From assembly GCA_029204045.2 (NCBI GenBank), contig CM055072.1, forward strand, positions 9,674,854 through 9,738,853: a stretch of 64,000 nucleotides of DNA. Direction: 5' to 3'. This document shows positions 49,601 through 60,602 of the stretch, piece by piece. Position 1 is the first letter of the stretch. The number at the start of each line of letters is the position of its first letter. The DNA is from Tillandsia leiboldiana (taxonomy: Eukaryota; Streptophyta; Magnoliopsida; Poales; Bromeliaceae). The translations under genes were made by a program, and so were the position numbers. Under the pieces are notes generated by a model, which was not told where the DNA came from, made no database searches, and saw only the letters and a program-made list of their open reading frames with translations.

Positions 49601-50578
49601 GCGGATATTGGGTGATTGACCGGATAGTTACTTTTGCATCAGATCGGGTTTCTTTAGTGGAGGGTTTTGTTCCACTTGAGAGTTGTTGTGATCCAGTCCT
49701 GCTTTTGTTACTTATCACACCGGCGCGGTTATTGCCCGGTGATGCTTTCCTCGTGTGGGTCGCTCCCCTCGAGTTCCCCTCCGGAGGCCGGGGCCAGACA
49801 GTTATGGACAGTTTTGCTATCACATCGGCGCGGCTTATTTGCCCGATGATGAGGGCGGCAGCAGGAATTTTGCTATCACATCGGCGCGGCTTTCTTGCCC
49901 GATGATGAGGGCGGTACAGATTGGGTTCATCTGGGACGGTTGGTTATTGTTGCATACGGTTATTCCAGTCTAGGACTGTATTGTATAGGCATAGTAGTGG
50001 TAGATTTTCCTTCTTCAGCAGTTTTGTTGCTTACCACTCTTCTTTCCTTTTTGCCTTTGGTAGACCTAGTGGGTGTGTCAGAGTTTGAGGTTTTACCCAC
50101 TAGGGGAGGCTACTGGTTTACTAGTAGTTCTCACCCCCATTCTTCTTTCCTCTTTTTCTTTTCCCTTGTTTTGCAGTGTTTTCTGCGGGTGCTGCTGGGC
50201 TTTCAGCGGCGGGTCGAGGAGAGAGGACGGTTTAGTAGATAGATCTCGAGGCAGGATGAGCGGGTTAGCTGGACTGTTGATGTACCCATGTTTCCTCAGA
50301 TGGTTGTACCTTTACTTTTGGGACTGGCTTTTGCCAGCGGGTTGTATTTATTTTGGTGAGCTGGGAGAGACTGAAGTATCATTTATACAGATGTATTGTA
50401 TTTTATTTTCAGCTTCTGTCTGAGATGTATTAGTTTTTAGTTCAGCTCTGTTTTATTGCTCTTATATTATGATCTCTTATATCTGAGCAGGTTTGGCGCT
50501 TCGTGTACGCGGGAAATACCGTGTGCACGGCGGATCTGTAGACGGGCCCGGGTTCCGGTTTACACCCGGGGCGTGACA
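46696..50578 (+). repeat. LTR3 of the three-LTR element (3883 bp)
   Basis: Same ends and organisation as LTR1 and LTR2, with a CGG-rich stretch near 47095, G-box motifs at 47220-47540 and a TATA box at 47720-47727. It is followed by the right ATTAT target-site duplication. Confidence 0.9.
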
Positions 50579-50583
50579 ATTAT
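50579..50583. other. Right target-site duplication ATTAT of the three-LTR element
   Basis: Matches 23011-23015. Confidence 0.85.
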
Positions 50584-50739
50584 ACTTCATATCATAATTA
50601 TAAGATGTAGTTTGTTGTAACTATTTAAAATATATATTTTAAATTCTTATTTTCAACTAGTAGAATGGAGGGTGAAATAAGCCAGCTAGAAAAACTAAAG
50701 AATAAAAATATAAACAGCAATGGATTGAAAATGAAGATA

Positions 50740-51425
50740 AAAAGGTTATTTAGCGCTTATTGGATCCACGGATTCGGATCAATAGAGGGTCGATAATGAA
50801 ACTGTTACACCAATGAGTAATGTTACACAAAGATGGAAGGGATAATAGAGTAATGGAGGAGAAGAAGAAGCCATAGGACGAGTCTACTCTCTCTGCGGCT
50901 AGGAGGAGGAGTGTTGTGGAAGAAAAGGGAAGGTTCCAGCTAATTCCAGAAGTAGTAGGTGAGGCGCACAACCCTAGGAGTTGACGGTCTTCGAGCTGCG
51001 CTTAACAGGAGAGTGGGAATGAAGCCCAAGCAGTGATCCAAGATTTGATGAGTGAGGCCCACTTGGCCCAACAGAATTATCCACTTGTCCCTTCTTTTTC
51101 AGTTAGACCCCTGTAGTTCTTCTATATCACTTTTCAGTACTCAATATGAACAGTATAAATAGCTTTGATGTAAATAGGATCGAACATGAATATGAATAAA
51201 TTAATTTTCCCTCTCTAATCCTTCTATCTCCCACGATCTATCCTCTCCCTCAACCTCAAACCCTTCTCCAATCTCTTCTCCAAACCTGAAATCCAACCCC
51301 AATTCACCATTATTAGAGCTCGAGGTCACAGATCTACACCAGATTGTAAACCATCATCCTCACTGTCATCCAAGTCTCAGAGAATTCTCATTACGGACTG
51401 GTTGCGGATCGTCCGGACGTAACAA
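50740..51425 (+). mobile_element. Possible LTR or promoter fragment
   Basis: A TATAAATAG box at about 51155 is followed by a CT-rich stretch (51205-51300) and then mixed sequence ending near GGACGTAAC. This promoter-then-pyrimidine layout is common in plant LTRs, but no TG/CA ends or target duplication were found. It could also be a decayed host promoter. Confidence 0.25.
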
Positions 51426-52030
51426 AAACTTTTCGAATAAAATACTTGCAAAAATTAGAGAAATGGATGCACGAGAAATTATCTGATTGTGAGTTGAAGG
51501 GGCAACGACAGATTAACTTATTTATTAACTGTGAAAATTTAAATAAATAAAATTTTAGAAAAACATAATTTTTGGAATTTTTAAATTTTAAAAAATTAAT
51601 TTCGAAGGAATAATCGTGAAGAAACGTCTAATCTAACGAAATAATGATAAAAACAGATTAGCTACCTGAAAGGTCTCGTCGCGCTGAACGTCGTGGTAAT
51701 ATCCGTTTCTCGATCTGGTGTGTCAAAAGCACGATTTCTAGAGAAAAACAAAAAATTGCGAAAATTGAAAATAGAGTAAATATCCAAAACGCGCGACATT
51801 TCATGTGCCAAATTATACGATTTTTGAGATGGAGTTACTAGTGAGTAGAATACCCCTGTAGGTGAGTTTTGAATAATAAATGATGAACCAAAGAGGTTAA
51901 ATTGTAATTTTTACTAAATGAGAGAAAAGAGCAACGCGTAAAGAGATTATCATTCCATATGGAAATTTTTGGAGTCTCCGAGAGCATAAAGACTCATAAA
52001 AAAAGTAGACTCAAAGAGTAATGCGAGTAC
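51426..52030. other. Unrecognised AT-rich sequence
   Basis: No gene, RNA or transposon boundary could be supported. Confidence 0.4.
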
Positions 52031-52357
52031 CCAAGTTTCACTGAAAACGGAATTTTGGGTTAAGAGTTACGGGATCTTGAATCCAAAATTCGTGTGCAGT
52101 ATTCCTACTTGAGACCGAACATAGCATGTTCAAAATAGAAAATCTCGCAAAATATCCAACTGATTTTAGCAAATAAGAGCTCTATGTAAACTACGCTTAG
52201 GGATGAAGGTCTGAAGCCAAGTTTCACTGAAAATAAAAATTCAGATAAGAAGTTACAGGATCTTAAATATAGAACTTGTGTGTAGTTTTTCCTGCTGGAG
52301 ACCAAACATAGTGTGTTCAAAATAGAAAATCTCGCAAGATATTCAACGAATTTTAGC
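52031..52357. repeat. Imperfect direct repeat of about 140 bp
   Basis: Copies at 52031-52170 and 52217-52357, both starting CCAAGTTTCACTGAAAA and ending in GATTTTAGC/GAATTTTAGC, with a shared CAAAATAGAAAATCTCGCAA block. Divergence is substantial, so the duplication is old. Confidence 0.75.
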
Positions 52358-52652
52358 TGTTTTGCTGGAATCGGATCTTGCATCGCTAAACAATAGCATC
52401 CCGAAGTCGCTCCTTACGCGAAGTCTGGCAGAACTGCTATAAATTCTGAGGACCTTTGAGGCTTTTCGTGCATATATGTCGCCTTAATAGTGACCTTGTT
52501 GCGATGCATTGCGAGGGAAGTGAGTCCCGAGGGCTGCTGTGCAAATTCCAATGCGATCCGGGTCCCTAAATGGATCGGGTTACCCAATCCATTAGCAGTA
52601 CCCTTAGTTTCCTCCTTTTTCTTTTTGTGATTCCTTTTTTTTTGTTTCCCTC

Positions 52653-53672
52653 TGTTGGGGCCGAAAATGCCGGTCGTCGATCGGCCCCGGATGTTCGTTT
52701 GACCCTCTGAAATGTGATGCGTCGTGTGCCAATAGATCAAGCGATCGGGTTGAGGAGGGATCTGCTCAGCCGGGTTCTCCTCACTTTAACTCCCGCGACC
52801 ATCCGGCTTAAAATAGTCAAATCAGGATATGGAAATAGGGAGAGGTCGAGTCTAGCCTAGGGTAGCCGACTCAGATAGTAGAGATAATAATTTGACACGG
52901 CTAAGGAGTTGATTAATGCTTTGTATTGCTTAGAAAAGGGGATACAAGAAAGAGGAAAAGGAAGAAATTACAAGTAAGCCTACTCATAGAAAAGTGGTAA
53001 ATTTAATCTAGGAAAGCAGTAAATATATGAAATTGCAGGGGTAGTCCTGGCTTACGAGGTTGCATGACCCCTTTCTCTTCGATGGTTCGAGTATTTATAC
53101 ACTCCCTGAACCATGTTTACAAGCACCAATTTGAAAATATCAGCGGGATTTGGGGAAAATCACCGTGAAATCCTCGACTACTTCCCCTTGAGTCGAAACT
53201 TTCTCCAATATGATAATAGTCGTTCTTCCGTCCAGGTTCATCCCCTTATTATCGCGCCAGAGCATGATCTTCGACGCTTTCCAATGCTGGACGTTGCTTG
53301 CCGTTCTGGAGGCTGTTACGAGATTCGCGCCTAAATCTCGTACTTTTTTCTTTCAAGGTATTTCCTTTTGGGGCTCGGTTAGCCAAGAATTGACCTTGAC
53401 TCCGCCTTTTCATCGCTTGACCGAAGTGGCCTAGTATTTACCTTCGGTCGAGGTCAGCCCTAGATAACAATTTAATCCTCTAGCTGTCCGCTCTTCCTAT
53501 CGGCTGATACTTTAGCAGATGACGCTTGTCGCGCATCGCACCCTCACGCGACTGAGGTCGGTTTCAACCAGGATGCGAGTTCCTCTCTTATTCTTCTATC
53601 GATTGATGCCCTCAACCTATAGTATACGCCACGTATCACCTTTTCGGGTGACAGAAATTTTTGGTCTCAACA
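52653..53672 (-). mobile_element. Isolated LTR, TGTTG...CAACA ends, 1.02 kb
   Basis: Starts TGTTGGGGCCGAAAA and ends TTTGGTCTCAACA, so it has short inverted termini typical of an LTR. On the right is TGCCCCCTCGGCAAT, which on the minus strand reads as a polypurine tract (GCCGAGGGGGCA) ahead of the LTR; the LTR is therefore the 3' LTR of a minus-strand element. No target duplication joins its two sides, as expected if internal sequence follows. It is a different family from the GGGGCGTGACA group. Confidence 0.65.
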
Positions 53673-54790
53673 TGCCCCCTCGGCAATCGCCTGACGTTCC
53701 GTTCGGGTGATTGTCGAAAGGACTAGCGTGCATTCATTGAATGCTAGCCTTTTCTTAATTTCTTCCTCGGCCTTGTTGGCCGAGTCTTCGGCCATGTCGC
53801 AATAGTCGAGATTATTTTGTCGCCAGCTTATTGTGCTAGCCCTTTTTTCGGAGGCCCCATCGCAGCCTCGCCTACTGGCCCTCCCATGACTGTTGATTCA
53901 GGCTGGGGGCTCTTCACCTGCCGTTATTCGACTGGTCCTCTTTGGTTACCCAAATGAAGGAGGTTTTGTCTGAGTCTTCATAGACCGACATGTTATCGGT
54001 CCGCGTCTTCTTTTATCCGATTTTTGTTTCGACCGAACGAAGATGGAGTCAGGACTTTTTCATCGTCCCTTGGTGGCCATCTTCTGCGTCGGGCCACCTT
54101 GCTGGGGTTTCGCCCGGAGAGCACTTTGACTCCCCGTCGCTCCTCCGGCGCCTCAAGATTGTGCCTCATCGCGGCCTCTAAGGCCTTTAAACGGGCGTCC
54201 AGTTCTAACCGGACGTCCTCATCCTCTGGCTTGGCGACCATCGATCCGAGCATCGGTATGCTTTGCTGGGACGACCTAGTAGAGCCCCCCGCCTCATAAT
54301 CGCAGCGTACTGGTGCCACGGGGTGCCAATGCACGGGCCGTTCTCCCCTCGGGTTCGGTCGTGGCCACTGTACTGTGACGTCGCTTTTGCGGGCGTCAGC
54401 CTCCAGCCTCTGTACTCGATGCTTCTGCGTCTTTGTCATGACCGGCCCCTGCCATCGGGCCGGTCCTGTAGACGTGAACCATTGTTTCACTAGCACGTCT
54501 GCCGGTGGGTCCATCTCTCTCAGGCACTCCGTGAGAATCTCTCTTCTCTGCCATGACTTGGGCCATGGCTGTATCCTGAGCTTCCGGGCTAGTTGAACGC
54601 CCAGGGTCTCCGCCTCTCCCCTGGTGAGCCAAGGGAAGTTTGCAAGATCGAATCAGTTCAACTTTTATTCTCTTTTTTCCCTTCTTTGAACCGAACCAGC
54701 TGCCCAACCGAATCTGGTTTTTTCTTTTTAAGATATTATCTATATATTATATTATATATCTATTCTATTCTATTCTATTAATCCTCATGT
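53673..54790 (-). pseudogene. Gag-like remnant of a minus-strand LTR retrotransposon
   Basis: Two overlapping broken frames at 53993-54514 and 54396-54707 contain basic, proline-rich sequence and a helical stretch (LELDARLKALEAAMRHNL), with TKTQKHRVQRLEADA reminiscent of Gag amino-terminal regions of Tat-type elements. No protease, reverse transcriptase or integrase motif occurs between these frames and the LTR polypurine tract, so the element was non-autonomous or internally deleted. No 5' LTR was found to the right. Family assignment is uncertain. Confidence 0.4.
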
Positions 54791-54827
54791 AGATGTCCAC
54801 GTAGCGATTCTTACTTAATTTATGTGA

Positions 54828-55095
54828 TTGTGGGATCCTTCTCAATTATTTCTATTGAACCAATTTCGTTTTCAATTATTTCCGTTGAATCGGCCATTAT
54901 GTGACCCCTATCAATTATTTCCATTGAAACGGCCATTATGTGACCCTTATCAAATATTTTTATTGAATCGGTCCTATTCTCAATTGTTCTGGTTGAATCG
55001 GTCCTCTTCTCAATTGTTCTTGCTGAACCATGAATCGGTGCTCTAGATCTTCTCAATTGTTCTTGTTGAACCTATCCCCTGCTCAATTGTTTCCA
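54828..55095. repeat. Minisatellite of TCAATT(A/G)TT units
   Basis: At least eight irregular units of about 25-35 bp with TCAATTATTTC or TCAATTGTTCT followed by (A/G)TTGAA(C/T)C and a GG..C spacer. Within each unit TCAATT and TTGA form small inverted pairs. Confidence 0.75.
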
Positions 55096-55346
55096 TCCTA
55101 ATATTCTTCTAGGAATTGATAAATAAAATATTTAATTACTTAATAATTATTAGTGTACCTTTTAGTTTTTAAATTTTTTTTTTGTTTTTTTTAAAATGAA
55201 TTATGATAGTCTAGAATATTATGTATCTTTTAATAATTAATATTTCTATAAGTAGTGTTTAGTATTTCTAAAAGTTTCTTTTAGTTTTTCTATAAATATT
55301 ATGAGTGAATTAATGCATAGAGAAGTAGAAAGGTTTTTTTGAGAGC

Positions 55347-55417
<71 letters not shown>

Positions 55418-55418
<1 letters not shown>

Positions 55419-55644
55419 CTAGGCTACTATGCCATCGATAGCACCAAAACATTGGTGCTATTAAGTTTTTAGCCTTTAAATTAAGAAATGTGCGGCTAGG
55501 ATGATAGTGGGCCCCTAGGATTAATTTAGTGGGTGGTTGAGAAAATAGTATGATCTAACGGGTGAAAATGATCTAAGGGGTAGATCTAACGGCTAAAAAT
55601 TTTGTAGCACCGAGTGCTTGGTGCTATCGATAGCATAGTAACAG

Positions 55645-55647
<3 letters not shown>
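55418..55647. mobile_element. MITE family A, copy 4
   Basis: About 230 bp with ATCGATAGCACCAA near the left end and TTGGTGCTATCGATAGCA near the right, plus the internal GGTAGGATGATAGTGG-type block seen in copies 1 and 3. It is bounded by (TA)n. Confidence 0.75.
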
Positions 55648-55697
<50 letters not shown>

Positions 55698-55700
<3 letters not shown>

Positions 55701-55902
55701 GAGCTTATATGCTTTTAAAAGCACAAGTCCAATCATACTTGTGAATTTTTTACCATTGGATTTGTATTGGAATTTGTATTTTTTATTTTTTTTTTCTCTC
55801 TCTTTAGTTGATTTTACAATAGCACAAATCTCAATACAAATCCAATGTAAAAAATTCACAAGGATAAATTGACTTGTACTTTTAAAAGCATATAAGCTCT
55901 AC
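55698..55902. mobile_element. MITE family B, copy 3
   Basis: Starts GTAGAGCTTATATGCTTTTA and ends AGCATATAAGCTCTAC, with inverted internal CCATTGGATTTGTATTGG and ATACAAATCCAATG blocks. It is bounded by (TA)n. Confidence 0.8.
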
Positions 55903-55918
55903 TATATATATATATATA

Positions 55919-56125
55919 GTAGAGCTTATATATTTTAAAAAACACAAGTCTAAATATGCTTATGAATTTTTTACCATATGATTTACATTAAGATTTGAGT
56001 TATTGTAAAGTCAACCAAAAAGAAAGAAAGAGAAAGTGCAATAGCACGAATCTAAATACAAATTCAATGATAAAAAAATCACCAGGATATTTAGGCTTGT
56101 GCTTTTGAAAATATATAAGCTCTAC
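55919..56125. mobile_element. MITE family B, copy 4
   Basis: Starts GTAGAGCTTATATATTTTA and ends ATATATAAGCTCTAC. Only about 16 bp of TA repeat separates it from copy 3, in the same orientation. Confidence 0.8.
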
Positions 56126-56150
56126 TATATATATATATATATATATATAT

Positions 56151-58606
56151 TGTCACGCCCCGTGGTCGAAACTGTAATCCGGACTCGCCAACAGATCCGC
56201 CGCCTATACGGAAATTCCCGCACAGACGAAACGTCTAATCTGCAATGTCAGATCTATAGCTTACATGTATCAAAGCTATAAAGAAATAAATAGCTACAAA
56301 AAATCTCATAGACTGTACATCCGAGTAAAAATATGCAATGCCATCTCCCAAAATAGTAATACAACAAAATACATCCAGACTGTACAGTGCTAAAGTAAAA
56401 ACATCACTGGGTACATCTACCTCAGACTCTCAAGTAATGCTGGGTAAGGAACTACTCGACCACGCCCTTACCTCGATCAGCTGCCTCCGCACGAGTTGTA
56501 GCAGGAACAGGTCCCTCTAAAAAGAATACACCACAGCGGGTGTGAGAACTACACCAACAAGTAGTTTTCAATGGGTACCGTCACCAACATCCATGATATG
56601 CCCACTAAGTCTACTGGAGGCAAAGAAACAAGTATACTGAAAAGTAATAAGCTGATATGAAACTACAGCTACTATGCCTCATGTATCATGCTCAAAGAAA
56701 TAAAACTCAACTATGAACCTGCTATGCATCCACTCGCTCACGAGGTGCTCACATCAACCCAATCCAAATAACTGCCACATTGGGTCCAGTCAAACCTGCG
56801 TTCCCTACTACACCAACATAGGGTGTCCAATCGGACTATCACAATACCACGCAATCTGCCTCAACAGGCCCAGCTTCCGGAGCGGCATCTCGAGAGGAGC
56901 GACCCCACCGAGGAACAAGCGTGTCTCAACTAGCTCAACAAGCGGCTCATGCATGCTATAATCCACGATCAGACAGATCGGAAACTCGAATGCCCAACTA
57001 ACTCATAACAATGTCGGAGAACTCTCAACGACTCAATCTGATAATACTCTCAACCAACCCAGGACACTAGAAACTCATCCAACTGAACTATAAAAATCTA
57101 TTCGGGTCCCAGGCGCGAACATACATGCATCCCGAACCACTCGGACCCCTCATGGTAGACTCAATGTAATAAAATAATTTTAAAAGCCAAGTTTTACCAA
57201 AACAGTTACAGAAATTTTTAGAAGGGTTCAGATGCATCTCAAATATCAAATAACTGAGTGTAGTCTAGTGTCATATCGTCTCATGATCATACTAAAAATA
57301 TCTGGGGTTCAAGTTTATCATTATGTAATTTTTCAAGCAACTATCAGATTTTACCGGCTATTAAAATAGTTAAAATACTCATGCTAGACATGTATACAAT
57401 AGAATTAGAAGGCATTCCATAAAATTTGGAAGAATTCCAACCGATCTGGATCGCTAACCACGGGCAAAAAGAGAAGCCGAAGTAGTGTGAAGCTCTCACA
57501 ATCAAGAAACTGCGAGAGCTCACTCCCAAGTCCAGGAAATCTCTACAAGCAACATCACACTTCACCAAAACCTCTAGTTGAGTTCCTCCTCACTCAGCTC
57601 AAGCTCACTCCCAAGTCCAACAACACTGTGCACAGTACGCACACAATCCAGCTCTAATGTGCTCCACACAGTGAACAGGGCAACAAGGCTCCCTCTGCTC
57701 AAACATCTCCAAAACCATAAGCTGGTCCTTACATCACATGGGAATGGGAGAAAGAAACATGAATCAAAACCCAAATTCTCCAAAACTCAACTCAGCCAAA
57801 GAAACTCAATTCGACAAAAATCTGTAAAACTCGAAATTGCACAGTACCTACAACAATTCCTCCAAATTCTAGCTGTGCAAACCTCAATCCGAGCTTTCCT
57901 CAACAAGACTAACTCCCCTCCAAGCTCTCGTTCATGTGCGCTGAAGAAATTTCCAGCAATTCCTCAAAAAACTTCCTGTGAAGTCTCTCTGGTGAAGCGG
58001 CGCTGTAGAGCTCCCTCTGGTACTCAGGACTTAGCCGCAGGGAGGGAGAGGAAGAAGAAGAAGATGGAGGAGTGGTAGTGGCCTCAGAGCATATCTCCAA
58101 CACGCTGCATCAACACGTGTATTATGCAAAGCACCAACGTCAACACTTGGGTAAAATAATCTACGGAATAGCCGGAGTCACTAACCTGTCTCGCGAGCGA
58201 AATTGCGTTTCGGGCGCCCTCGAATCAGGGCCGGGCGCCCTAAACCTTCGGCACCCAGTGCGCCCGCCCACCAAGTCCCTGCGGGCGTCCCTCCATGCAC
58301 CCGATGCTACAGTATCAACCAAAATCTCACCATCCAATTCAAAAACCAAGAATCCAACTGCAATCACAACCATCCATTCATCGGGCCAGTAACTTTCGGG
58401 CGCCCCCACCTGAGATCCACAAGTGCGTAGTTTTTTCGAACATCCGAAACATTTTCGAGGGCGCCCGAAAATTCTGAAACATTAGTTTCTAGCACTTTGC
58501 AGTCCCGAATTCGTTTTTCGCCGCGCATCCACCCACACTCACATGATCCAAGCATCCTCAGATGCTCACATGGACACAACCGAACAGTTACTTAGCCCCC
58601 GTACTT

Positions 58607-58610
<4 letters not shown>
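56151..58610 (-). mobile_element. Solo LTR, 2.46 kb, inserted in a (TA)n tract
   Basis: Begins TGTCACGCCCCGTGG and ends GTACTTTACA on the plus strand, with TATAT on both sides (56146-56150 and 58611-58615), though the duplication is ambiguous inside TA repeats. The first 80 bp align with the autonomous LTR (CGCCAACAGATCCGCCG, ATTCCCG). No internal domain is present. Open frames up to 166 codons within it are not supported by any motif. Confidence 0.8.

Positions 58611-58661
<51 letters not shown>
58611..58661. repeat. (TA)n microsatellite
   Basis: Continuation of the tract at 56126-56150, displaced by the solo LTR. Confidence 0.85.
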
Positions 58662-58663
<2 letters not shown>

Positions 58664-59211
58664 ATTTTATGATGAAAAAGGCAAATCAAGTTAAGTTGAA
58701 TTTGTTACTTTTATTTAAATATGTACTTTTGTTTTTAAATATCTTCTATTCTTTTTTTTTCTTTATCAAACTTTATAATATTTCTACTAGGATTTTGTTC
58801 TTATTGTGGGTGAGGCAACATTAGTTTTTTTACTAATTGATTTGATAAGAATATTTTAATTTGTATATCAAGAGAGATTATTGTTTATGTTTTTTTTTTT
58901 AGTTTTCATTTTTTTCAGTAAATTATATTTTTAGTTCTATAATAATAACTATTTGTCACAAAACACGATTATTATATTATATCAATTAATTATAAAATTG
59001 AAAATAATATATATTTAGTTTTTTTTTAGTATTAATTATTAAAAGATACTGTGTGAAATTTTTATTTTAATAATATTTACTCGTTGTATCGTACGGATCA
59101 CTATACTATATTTATTATTACGAACTAAATATTTATATGGGAATATTTTATTTCGATGCCCCCCAACCAAATCTGATTTATTCTTTTTAAGATACTATCT
59201 ATATTTTATAT

Positions 59212-59247
59212 TATCAGTATGGCCCAACCTGCTAGGCCATACTGATA
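59212..59247. repeat. Perfect 13-bp hairpin
   Basis: TATCAGTATGGCC and its exact reverse complement, separated by a 10-base loop. The upstream 50 bp (59164-59213) resemble 54704-54755 (AATCTG..TT, TCTTTTTAAGATA). Confidence 0.85.
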
Positions 59248-59347
59248 GTCGGCCCAATTCCATCTTAACTGGCACTTCATTTTTATTTTTTTTTTCTGAA
59301 TAAATATTAATTTGTCACCTTAGTGGTTTCACCCATTTTTGTTTGGG

Positions 59348-59507
59348 CAATGCTAGGTGTACACTCCAAAAGGGATGTACACCCTACACCGCACTCCATG
59401 CTGGGGTGGGTATATCTCCACTCGTCACGAGTGGAATTCACCACACCCCAGTATGAGGTGGGGTGTAGGATGTACACCCTTTATCGGGTGTACACTTATA
59501 TATACCA
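59348..59507. mobile_element. MITE family C, copy 1
   Basis: About 160 bp, nearly palindromic. GGTGTACACTCC with GGGATGTACACCCTACACC on the left faces GGTGTAGGATGTACACCCT and GGGTGTACACTTATA on the right, with a central CTCGTCACGAG palindrome. No coding capacity. The second copy is at 62022-62189. Confidence 0.75.
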
Positions 59508-59701
59508 TTTTTATTTTCTTGTGCAGTTTAAGAAGTCACATTCAACAAGCTCAGTAATTTATTATTATGAGCTGAGCTAAGAATACTATTGTTGGCTAGA
59601 CCTGTTATAATTTATTTATTTTCAATAATAAATTTTTTTAACTTACGATTGACACAGTTAAATATGATTAAAATTATTTAAACTATTTAAAAATTAAATT
59701 T

Positions 59702-59838
<137 letters not shown>

Positions 59839-60602
59839 ATCAAGTGGATATAAAAATGAATAGTTGAAAATGAATATTCTTCAAAAAAGTGATGATAGAA
59901 GTTTTGTAATCAAGATCAAGAGTAGAAATCTTATTTTAAATAGTTTAAATTTCTTTTTAACTAAAACATAATTAATTTATATTTATTCATATTTATTATT
60001 AAAATTATAAATTTTATATTTTTTTATTATTAAGTCAATAACATTAAAAAAAATAAAATTTAATTTTTAGATATTTTTAGTGGTCTGGATCATATTCAAC
60101 GGTATTAATCATTGATTTGGAATCTCCACCATCGAAAATAAAGAGATGACAACGATACCCGTTTGCTACCGATAGTATTTTAGCTCAACTCTTATTATTA
60201 TTTCTATTACTACTATCAGCAACTATTGTAAAATTATATAATTATTTTCCAGAACTCAGATAAAAAAAAAAAAAAGTTATAATTAAATACCACTCTTCTA
60301 GGCTCAAAAAACTCGAAATTATAGAAAAAGGAGAGTCCATGTAAAGGGATGATATTAGATGAAAATAAGTATAATTTGATGTTAATTTTAAATTTCAAAA
60401 TTATTTTTAATTTCAGATTTTAATTTTAATTTTTTGAATTTCAAAAGATACGGTTTGAAATTCAATTATGAATACAAAATAAAAATAAAATTTCAAGTTC
60501 AAACAATTAATTTAGATTTGATCTCACAATGATAACAATGTTTTTAATATTTGTATTCAATAATTTTTCTCGTGCCAAAATTAGAGATTTTTTAATAAAC
60601 TC
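59839..60602. other. AT-rich intergenic sequence
   Basis: No gene or element end could be supported. Confidence 0.4.

Larger units (their letters stand above)
23016..50578 (+). mobile_element. Three-LTR non-autonomous Ty3/gypsy element (LTR-internal-LTR-internal-LTR)
   Basis: Order: LTR1 23016-26855, internal 26856-29144, LTR2 29145-33026, internal 33027-33321 plus 44703-46695, LTR3 46696-50578. The second internal region is interrupted by the autonomous element at 33322-44697. The two internal regions are 2289 and 2288 bp once the insertion is removed, and very similar. All three LTRs begin TGTGGTGACCC and end GGGGCGTGACA. One ATTAT target-site duplication bounds the entire block. The likeliest origin is unequal recombination between LTRs of allelic or sister copies, the reciprocal of solo-LTR formation; template switching during reverse transcription is an alternative. 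Confidence 0.85.
55350..56150. repeat. (TA)n tracts of the second MITE cluster
   Basis: TA runs at about 55350-55417, 55648-55697, 55903-55918 and 56126-56150, broken by three MITEs. The last run continues after the solo LTR at 58611-58661. Confidence 0.9.

Noticed and set aside
57578..58078. 166-codon Ser/Lys-rich frame
   Set aside because: It lies wholly within the solo LTR at 56151-58610 and has low-complexity composition.
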